A stretch of DNA of 15,328 nucleotides. Origin: Candidatus Magasanikiibacteriota bacterium. GTDB lineage: Bacteria; Patescibacteriota; Patescibacteriia; Magasanikbacterales; UBA10003. The notes under the pieces are model-generated. The model was given only the letters and a program-made list of their open reading frames with translations. It was not told where the DNA came from and made no database searches. Location of the stretch: the NCBI GenBank assembly GCA_003514455.1, contig DOQH01000032.1, forward strand, positions 1 through 15,328, written 5' to 3'. The translations under genes were made by a program, and so were the position numbers. This document shows, piece after piece, positions 10,320 to 15,328 of this stretch. Within the stretch, counting starts at the first letter, position 1. Each line of letters starts with the position of its first letter.

Positions 10320-11687
10320 ATGGCCGATGAACTTATTAAAATTCCACCTCAAAATTTGGAAGCCGAGGCCTCGCTTTTGGGCTCTATTTTGATTGACAAA
10401 GACGCGATTATACGGGTGGCTGACATGATTACAGCCGAGGACTTTTACAAAGATGCCAATCGGATTGTTTATGAAATAATGATGGATTTGTATGGACGAC
10501 ATGAACCAATTGATATTTTAAGCGTTGGAAATCGTTTGGAAGAATTACACAAGCTGGAAACAATTGGCGGCCGTTCATATCTGATGGGTTTGACCAATAC
10601 CGTGCCAACTGCCTCCAATGTCGCGCACTACGCGCAAATCACTCATAAAAAAGCAACGCTTCGCCGTTTATTAAGCGCGTCATCGGAAATCGCGAAGTTG
10701 GGCTATAACGAAGAAGAAGATATTGAGGTGGTCATGGACAGAGCCGAACAACATCTTTTTGGAGTATCGCAAACAAATTTAAAACAATCTTTTTTACCAT
10801 TGCGCAATATCTTAAGCGAAGCGTTTGAACGCATTGATGAATTGCATCGGGAAAAAGGCAAAATGCGCGGCGTGCCAACCGGCTTTGCGGCGCTAGACAA
10901 TGTACTCGCCGGATTGCAAAAATCAAACTTGGTAGTTTTGGCAGCCCGCCCGAGCGTGGGCAAAACCAGTTTGGCTTTGGACATCGCGCGACAAGTTGCT
11001 GTGCGATCAAAAATTCCTGTTGGTATTTTCAGTTTGGAAATGTCTAAAGATGAATTGGTGGACAGAATGCTTTGCGCTGAAGCAGGGGTTAGTTTGTGGA
11101 AAATGCGCACAGGACATTTAAGCGAACGCACTGAAGATGATGATTTTTCTCGCATTGGCAGAGCCATGGGCATATTGTCCGAAGCGCCGATTTTTATTGA
11201 TGATTCGGCCACAAACGGAGTTATTCAAATTCGCACGAAATCTCGTCGTTTGCAAACCGAGCACGGACTTGGTTTGATTATCGTGGATTATCTGCAACTT
11301 ATGGAATCACGCACCAGAGTTGAAAATCGCGTACAAGAAATCGCCGAGATCACTCGTTCTTTAAAGACATTGGCGCGCGAATTGAATATCCCTGTTTTGG
11401 CGCTTTCTCAATTATCTCGCGCTGTGGAAATGCAAACGGGTCCGGCCATACCGCGCTTGGCTCACTTGCGAGAATCCGGTTCTATTGAGCAAGATGCTGA
11501 TGTCGTGATGTTTATTTATCGCAAAGCCGCTGATCGTAAATACAAAATGGAAGATATTCCACCCAATGAACGGCATTTGGCGGAAATCCACATTGCCAAA
11601 CATCGCAACGGCCCCACCGGACAAATTAATTTATATTTCGCGGAAGAGTCGGCGTGTTTTAGAAATCTGGAACATGCCGCGAGTTAA
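10320..11687 (+). CDS. dnaB: Replicative DNA helicase DnaB
   Basis: A 455-residue DnaB of normal length. The N-terminal domain (about 5-150, starting IPPQNLEAEASLLGSIL) binds primase and neighbouring subunits. The RecA-like C-terminal domain has Walker A ARPSVGKTS (209-217, with K215 and T216), Walker B IVDYLQLM (321-328) and the DNA-contacting region LSQLSR (362-367). It forms the ring helicase that unwinds DNA at the replication fork. No intein interrupts the Walker motifs. The start is set by MADELIKIPPQNLEAE, usual for the family; the ribosome site is only 3 bases from the ATG and can be paired away. It heads a plus-strand run with ybaB and recR and marks the end of the cassette array. 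Confidence 0.97.
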   Translation: MADELIKIPPQNLEAEASLLGSILIDKDAIIRVADMITAEDFYKDANRIVYEIMMDLYGRHEPIDILSVGNRLEELHKLETIGGRSYLMGLTNTVPTASNVAHYAQITHKKATLRRLLSASSEIAKLGYNEEEDIEVVMDRAEQHLFGVSQTNLKQSFLPLRNILSEAFERIDELHREKGKMRGVPTGFAALDNVLAGLQKSNLVVLAARPSVGKTSLALDIARQVAVRSKIPVGIFSLEMSKDELVDRMLCAEAGVSLWKMRTGHLSERTEDDDFSRIGRAMGILSEAPIFIDDSATNGVIQIRTKSRRLQTEHGLGLIIVDYLQLMESRTRVENRVQEIAEITRSLKTLARELNIPVLALSQLSRAVEMQTGPAIPRLAHLRESGSIEQDADVVMFIYRKAADRKYKMEDIPPNERHLAEIHIAKHRNGPTGQINLYFAEESACFRNLEHAAS

Positions 11688-11705
11688 TAAATAATTTAAA
11701 ATTCT

Positions 11706-12002
11706 ATGACAATGTTCGCCAAACTCAAACAATTCAAAGATATGCGCAGTAAAGCCAAGACATTGCAAAATCTTTTGGCTGATGAAAAAGTTGAAGCCAG
11801 CGCGGCTTGGGGGAAAATTAAAATGACAATGAATGGAAATCAGGAAGCTGAATCAGTGACAATTGATCAGGAATTATTGACTGATAAAACAAAACTGGAA
11901 AATGCCATTAAAGAAGTTACAAATGACGCAATTAAAAAAACCCAGCGCGTTATGGCTGATAAAATTCGCAAAGAAGGCGGATTAAACATGCCAGGCCTAT
12001 AA
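11706..12002 (+). CDS. YbaB/EbfC family nucleoid-associated protein
   Basis: A 98-residue protein matching the YbaB/EbfC family: an N-terminal helix rich in K and Q (FAKLKQFKDMRSKAKTLQNLLADEKVE), a central beta region (KIKMTMNGNQEAESVTID) and a C-terminal helix with many Lys residues. Members form dimers that bind DNA and are usually encoded just upstream of recR, as here. ATG 11706 and ATG 11712 are both possible starts. The leader is AT-rich without a Shine-Dalgarno site. It is 18 bases after dnaB and 9 before recR, consistent with one operon. Confidence 0.9.
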   Translation: MTMFAKLKQFKDMRSKAKTLQNLLADEKVEASAAWGKIKMTMNGNQEAESVTIDQELLTDKTKLENAIKEVTNDAIKKTQRVMADKIRKEGGLNMPGL

Positions 12003-12011
12003 AGGCGTAAT

Positions 12012-12611
12012 ATGTTTCAAGCTTTGATTGACTCACTGGAACAGTTGCCTGGCGTTGGGCCAAAAACAGCCGAACGGTTTGCTTTTTATTTGCTGAAAAA
12101 ACCAAAAGAAGAAATTGAAAAATTAATAAACGCGTTGGAACAAATAAAAGATAATGCCAAAATTTGCGTGATTTGCCAAAACATCGGCCTAACCTCGCCT
12201 TGCGAAATATGCTCTGACCAACGACGACTGCCTCATTTAATTTGCGTAGTGGCTGAACCGGCTGATTTGCTGGCGATTGAAAAAATCAAAGAATATCCGG
12301 GAGTTTATCATGTATTGCACGGAGTGGTGAACGCTCCTGATGGCATCACGCCGGAAAAATTAAAAATAAAAGAACTGGTGCAGAGAATAAAAAATTTGGC
12401 TTTGAAAAAATCGGCCAAGCCGATAGAAATTATTTTGGCGCTCAACGCCACAATTGAGGGCGAAACAACATCTCTTTATTTAACAAGAATTTTAAAAACA
12501 CTGCCAGTGAAAATTTCCAAACTGGCGCGCGGCTTGCCACAAGGCAGTGACATGCAATACGCTGACGAAGTCACTTTGCTAAACGCGCTGAAAGGTCGAC
12601 GAGAACTTTAA
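12012..12611 (+). CDS. recR: Recombination mediator protein RecR
   Basis: A 199-residue RecR of normal length. Residues 8-25 form the helix-hairpin-helix (LEQLPGVGPKTAERFAFYLL). The zinc-binding Cys4 motif is C52, C55, C64 and C67. The Toprim domain begins about residue 77 (ICVVAEPADLLAIEK), and the Walker-like C-terminal part contains RGLPQGSDMQYADEVTLLNAL. RecR works with RecO, often also RecF, to load RecA on gapped single-stranded DNA. AAAGG at 12001-12005 is a fair ribosome site and overlaps the ybaB stop. The gene ends at a strong terminator. Confidence 0.97.
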   Translation: MFQALIDSLEQLPGVGPKTAERFAFYLLKKPKEEIEKLINALEQIKDNAKICVICQNIGLTSPCEICSDQRRLPHLICVVAEPADLLAIEKIKEYPGVYHVLHGVVNAPDGITPEKLKIKELVQRIKNLALKKSAKPIEIILALNATIEGETTSLYLTRILKTLPVKISKLARGLPQGSDMQYADEVTLLNALKGRREL

Positions 12612-12612
12612 A

Positions 12613-12645
12613 AAATTCCTCCGTTCAACGGAGGAATTTTTTTAT
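12613..12645. terminator. Bidirectional terminator between recR and rplU
   Basis: AAATTCCTCCG (12613-12623) pairs with CGGAGGAATTT (12629-12639) around a TTCAA loop. A run of T follows on the plus strand and a run of A precedes, which reads as T on the minus strand. It therefore serves both recR and the convergent rplU, whose stop lies at 12642. Confidence 0.88.
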
Positions 12646-12956
12646 AACTTCACGATTTTAACTTTTGTAAAATCTTGACGATGACCTTTACGACGATGAT
12701 ATCTGACTTTTCTTTTGTATTTGATAATCAAAACCTTATCGCCGCGACCTTGCTCCATAATTTCCGCCTCAACTTTCGCGCCATCAACAAATGGCTTGCC
12801 GACTTTGGCCTCGGTTCCATCGTCATTGGCGATCAATAAAACTTTATCAAAAGCCATTTTGTCGCCTTTGGCGCCAACAATTTTTTCAATCTTTAATGAT
12901 TGGCCTTCTTTAACAAGATACTGCTTGCCGCCGGTTTGAATTACTGCGAATTTCAT
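12642..12956 (-). CDS. rplU: Large ribosomal subunit protein bL21
   Basis: A 104-residue protein of the standard bL21 length, starting MKFAVIQTGGKQYLV and containing the conserved KVLIIKYKRKVRYHRRKGHRQDFTKVKI near the C-terminus, where the family signature (KRRKxYxRRxGHRQ-type) binds 23S rRNA. In most bacteria rpmA (bL27) follows in the same operon. Here the gene ends at the shared terminator and no rpmA is nearby, so L27 must be encoded elsewhere. It has its own promoter upstream and appears to be transcribed alone. Confidence 0.96.
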   Translation of the reverse strand: MKFAVIQTGGKQYLVKEGQSLKIEKIVGAKGDKMAFDKVLLIANDDGTEAKVGKPFVDGAKVEAEIMEQGRGDKVLIIKYKRKVRYHRRKGHRQDFTKVKIVKL

Positions 12957-12985
12957 ACAATAGAATTTTTAGATATTATGTATAA

Positions 12986-13014
12986 ATACTACACGATTGC
13001 CTTTATTTTGTCAA
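12986..13014 (-). promoter_or_regulatory. Promoter of rplU
   Basis: On the minus strand, TTGACA (13014-13009) is followed by 17 bases and TAGTAT (12991-12986). The -35 box lies inside the last codons of the upstream DUF192 gene. The transcript would start near 12979, about 22 bases before the ATG. Confidence 0.65.
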
Positions 13015-13464
13015 CATTTCCATCTTATCCCCGATTTTAAGGCCATTTTTAGCGCTAAATCCGGCGTTAACCTCTAATACGGTATTAATTGGCAGGCGAG
13101 AATAATAAACAGGCGGATTGGCCTCAATTGCCGGTGGTAAATTGGGCGCGATATCCACAATTTCGCCATTATTAATCCAAATAATATCAATTGAAAAATT
13201 CATGTCTTTCATCCAAAACGAGCGTTTTTCAACAAAAGGAAAAAGAAAAAGCATGCCTTCATTATCAGCTAATTTTTTTCGTCCGCTTAATCCTTTGGTT
13301 TGGGATTTGGGTGTTTTAGCCAACTCCACTTTTATTTCTTGCCCGGCGATTTTGACAATTGCAGTTGGCAAAAAATATTCACGAAATTTCAAATAAATCC
13401 CGCCGACAATAAAAAGCGCGACGCAAATGATAATTAGATATTGTCTGATGGAAAATTGTGACAT
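13003..13464 (-). CDS. Membrane-anchored DUF192 protein
   Basis: From ATG 13464 this encodes 153 residues. An N-terminal membrane segment (about 9-25, QYLIIICVALFIVGGIYL) anchors a DUF192 domain (about 35-150) with the family hallmark GLSGR...GMLFLFPFVEKRSFWMKDM and a following DIIWI strand. The domain's biochemical role is not settled; in this class it lies outside the membrane or in the envelope. The start overlaps the stop of the upstream transferase gene in the sequence TGATG, indicating translational coupling. A GTG at 13467 is in frame, but the ATG is the better start. Confidence 0.9.
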   Translation of the reverse strand: MSQFSIRQYLIIICVALFIVGGIYLKFREYFLPTAIVKIAGQEIKVELAKTPKSQTKGLSGRKKLADNEGMLFLFPFVEKRSFWMKDMNFSIDIIWINNGEIVDIAPNLPPAIEANPPVYYSRLPINTVLEVNAGFSAKNGLKIGDKMEMLTK

Positions 13465-14513
13465 CACTTTTTTTTAAAAATTCCAATCCCCTTTTCCGCT
13501 GACGCGCTAATCAACACTCCAACAATTACAAGCAAAAGCAACGCCAAAATTTTTCCGCGACTCTGCAAAAACAAAGTCAAAATACCAAACCCGGCTGCCA
13601 AACAATAAAAAAACAAAACAATTTGCCGCTGGGAAAATCCCAAAGCCAGCAAACGATGGTGCAGATGCCCTGCGTCAGCTTGCCAAAATGGCTGACCGCG
13701 GTAAACACGCCTGACAATCACCATAACTATGTCCAATGCCGCTACGCCCATCACTAGCAAAGTGGTGGCAATTTTTCCACCTGCAACAATTGCTAAAAAT
13801 CCAAGAATAAATCCGGACATTAAACTGCCGCCTTCGCCCAAAAAAATCTTTGCCGGATAAAAATTAAAAATTAAAAATCCAAAATTGGCAGTTGCAAAAA
13901 GCAAAGCGATAAGCGCGATATCTGGCTGATAAAATTTTTGGCTGTTGGCCAAAAAGAAAATCATCATACTGCCAATGGCTGTAAGTCCTGCTACCAAACC
14001 ATCCAGGCCATCCAACAATTTAGTGGTGTACATCATTCCCATAAGCCAGCCAAACACCAGCAATTGAGTCAAGGGAATAAAAGAGCCCCAATGCCAAAAA
14101 TTCAAAGTCACTGTACCTCCCCAAGGATTGGTGATTTCTTTCAAATTTACTCCGCCACACAGCACGGCCACAACGGCTAAAATCGGAAAAATGATTTGCC
14201 AACGCGGTCGCAAATTATATTTATCATCCAAAAATCCGCCGATCATCAAAATCGCGCCGCCCAAAAATAACGCCGTTAACTGACGATTTGATAAATTTCC
14301 GTTCAAATACTGCGTAAAAAACTTGGCTAGGCCTAAAACAATAAAAAAACTTACAAAAATAGCCAAGCCGCCCAAAAGCGGAACCGGCCGGCCATGCACC
14401 TTTCTTTCAGCTGGCGCGTCAATAATTTGCCATTTTTTAGCCAACCACCGCACACTAAATGTACATAAAACAGTTAGAAAAAAAATTCCAAAAGCAAAAA
14501 AAAGATAAGGCAT
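13464..14513 (-). CDS. WecA/MraY family UDP-sugar:polyprenyl phosphate transferase
   Basis: A 349-residue polytopic membrane enzyme of glycosyltransferase family 4, with about ten hydrophobic segments. Conserved sites include GGFLDDKYNLRPRWQ (acidic pair D96-D97), LLDGLDGLVAG (167-175), AKIFLGEGGS (221-230) and the HXH-type HLHHR (283-287). Such enzymes transfer a sugar-1-phosphate from a UDP-sugar to undecaprenyl phosphate at the cytoplasmic face. The His motif favours the WecA/TagO side (GlcNAc-type) over MraY. The usual Asp in FLGDxGS is Glu227 here; a conservative change that may be a clade feature. It sits between ftsL/rsmH and the DUF192 gene in a minus-strand run, close to the cell wall cluster. 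Putative ribosome site GGGGAT lies about 6 bases before the ATG. Confidence 0.92.
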   Translation of the reverse strand: MPYLFFAFGIFFLTVLCTFSVRWLAKKWQIIDAPAERKVHGRPVPLLGGLAIFVSFFIVLGLAKFFTQYLNGNLSNRQLTALFLGGAILMIGGFLDDKYNLRPRWQIIFPILAVVAVLCGGVNLKEITNPWGGTVTLNFWHWGSFIPLTQLLVFGWLMGMMYTTKLLDGLDGLVAGLTAIGSMMIFFLANSQKFYQPDIALIALLFATANFGFLIFNFYPAKIFLGEGGSLMSGFILGFLAIVAGGKIATTLLVMGVAALDIVMVIVRRVYRGQPFWQADAGHLHHRLLALGFSQRQIVLFFYCLAAGFGILTLFLQSRGKILALLLLVIVGVLISASAEKGIGIFKKK

Positions 14514-14540
14514 AATATCCCCATCTTAACATATATTTTC

Positions 14541-14619
14541 TGTCATTGCGAGCCGCAGGCGAAGCAATCTCGTTATTCATAAGATCGCCACGCCCTCCTG
14601 CGGAGGGCTCGCGATGACA
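14541..14619. repeat. REP/MITE-like palindromic repeat
   Basis: TGTCATTGCGAG (14541-14552) and CTCGCGATGACA (14608-14619) form inverted ends, with one mismatch. Between them is the family motif GAAGCAATCTCG and a perfect hairpin GCCCTCC-TGC-GGAGGGC (14592-14608). Elements with the TGTCATTGCGAGC...GAAGCAATC theme are a widespread intergenic repeat in many bacterial genomes. It lies between the transferase and FtsL-like genes and holds no coding sequence. Confidence 0.75.
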
Positions 14620-14622
14620 TTA

Positions 14623-14910
14623 TTAACGCAACGCCACAGACGGACTCACTATATTCAAATACTCCACATTTTTCACCGCCACCAAATTCAAGCCCTTGAC
14701 CCGCTCGTCCACATTCATCATTGATTTTTCCACAGTGAGTTCCAATTCCAATTTCTGACTGTCTTTTTTTAATTGCTGAATTTGTTTATCCAAATCCTTA
14801 ATTTGAAAGCCCTTCATGGACAAAGATGTCACTTGCCAAAAATACGCCAAACTGAAAATAATTAAAAAAGAAAAAATAATTCCGCGAAATTTTGTAATTT
14901 TATTTGTCAT
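14623..14910 (-). CDS. FtsL-like division protein
   Basis: From ATG 14910 the protein has 95 residues: a short basic N-terminus (MTNKITKFRG), one membrane segment (about 11-28, IIFSFLIIFSLAYFWQVTS) and a coiled coil (about 38-65, KDLDKQIQQLKKDSQKLELELTVEK). This topology, the size and the position directly after rsmH match FtsL, the bitopic partner of FtsB and FtsQ in the divisome. The sequence itself is poorly conserved in the family, so the name rests on context and shape. An in-frame ATG at 14955 would add 15 residues. A still longer frame runs back into rsmH and is not credible. Confidence 0.75.
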   Translation of the reverse strand: MTNKITKFRGIIFSFLIIFSLAYFWQVTSLSMKGFQIKDLDKQIQQLKKDSQKLELELTVEKSMMNVDERVKGLNLVAVKNVEYLNIVSPSVALR

Positions 14911-14972
14911 TTTTTGTAAAAAATTTGACCGTCGAGTTTTTGTATAATGAACCATAATTTCAAGGGATGAGT

Positions 14973-15027
14973 CAAGCCAAAAATTTATTTTTGGCTTGCG
15001 AAGCCCGCCGAAATTTGAAGCTTCGCT
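14973..15027. repeat. Two hairpins between rsmH and the FtsL-like gene
   Basis: CAAGCCAAAAA (14973-14983) pairs with TTTTTGGCTTG (14988-14998), and GCGAAGC (14999-15005) pairs with GCTTCGC (15021-15027). The first has terminator-like AT content but no free T run. They may attenuate or process the rsmH-ftsL transcript. Confidence 0.45.
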
Positions 15028-15034
15028 TATAGTG

Positions 15035-15328
<294 letters not shown>

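Overview
The right third of the window (about 10.3-15.3 kb) carries housekeeping genes in an arrangement and with protein lengths that suggest a Candidate Phyla Radiation (Patescibacteria) bacterium: dnaB, ybaB/ebfC and recR on the plus strand, then rplU, a DUF192 gene, a WecA/MraY-like transferase, an FtsL-like gene and the 3' part of rsmH on the minus strand. The host assignment is inferred from gene style (short proteins, low GC, weak Shine-Dalgarno sites). There is no rRNA or tRNA gene here to confirm it.

The left two thirds (1 to about 9.7 kb) read as an array of at least seven integron-like gene cassettes, all in the same orientation, with no integrase gene in the window. Boundaries fall before a TT dinucleotide at 20, 635, 1447, 3724, 3880, 4289, 7984 and 9669. 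Each unit starts with TTNNNNGAAA or a relative of it, and ends with a recombination-site-like element whose first box (NNNNAAC) is complementary to the start of the same unit. That is the geometry of an integron cassette: it begins TTRRRY, ends with R''-L''...L'-G, and G^TT is the crossover. The contents are: (1) a NUDT15-like Nudix hydrolase; (2) an S51 peptidase E-like protein; (3) a 627-residue coiled-coil orphan with its own promoter; (4) no gene at all; (5) a 112-residue single-pass membrane protein; (6) a TrmB-type regulator divergent from two tandem radical SAM genes, with promoters, a palindromic operator candidate and terminators; (7) a SufS-like cysteine desulfurase; (8) a small multi-pass membrane protein whose right-hand site is absent, next to dnaB.

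Three things set this array apart from textbook integrons. First, four attC-like sites (509-641, 1324-1453, 3643-3730, 7802-7990) share almost no stem sequence, yet fold into the same three-armed structure with the same junction strands: G(T/C)T(C/G) before arm 2, a 10-nt strand ending CCCAAA between arms 2 and 3, and CTT before the closing strand. Second, the complementarity between the two ends of a cassette extends well past the usual 7 bases, to 20-90 bp, with a fixed two-base mismatch (AA against CA) just outside the core. A free circle would therefore have a much longer att hairpin than the integrated array. Third, two sites cross over at A^TT instead of G^TT and share a 119-bp block that differs at two positions.

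Cassettes 3 and 6 carry their own promoters. The others have little or no leader and may depend on read-through. The array stops next to dnaB, so any integrase would be expected to the left of the window. The chromosomal block then runs as two units converging on a bidirectional terminator between recR and rplU.
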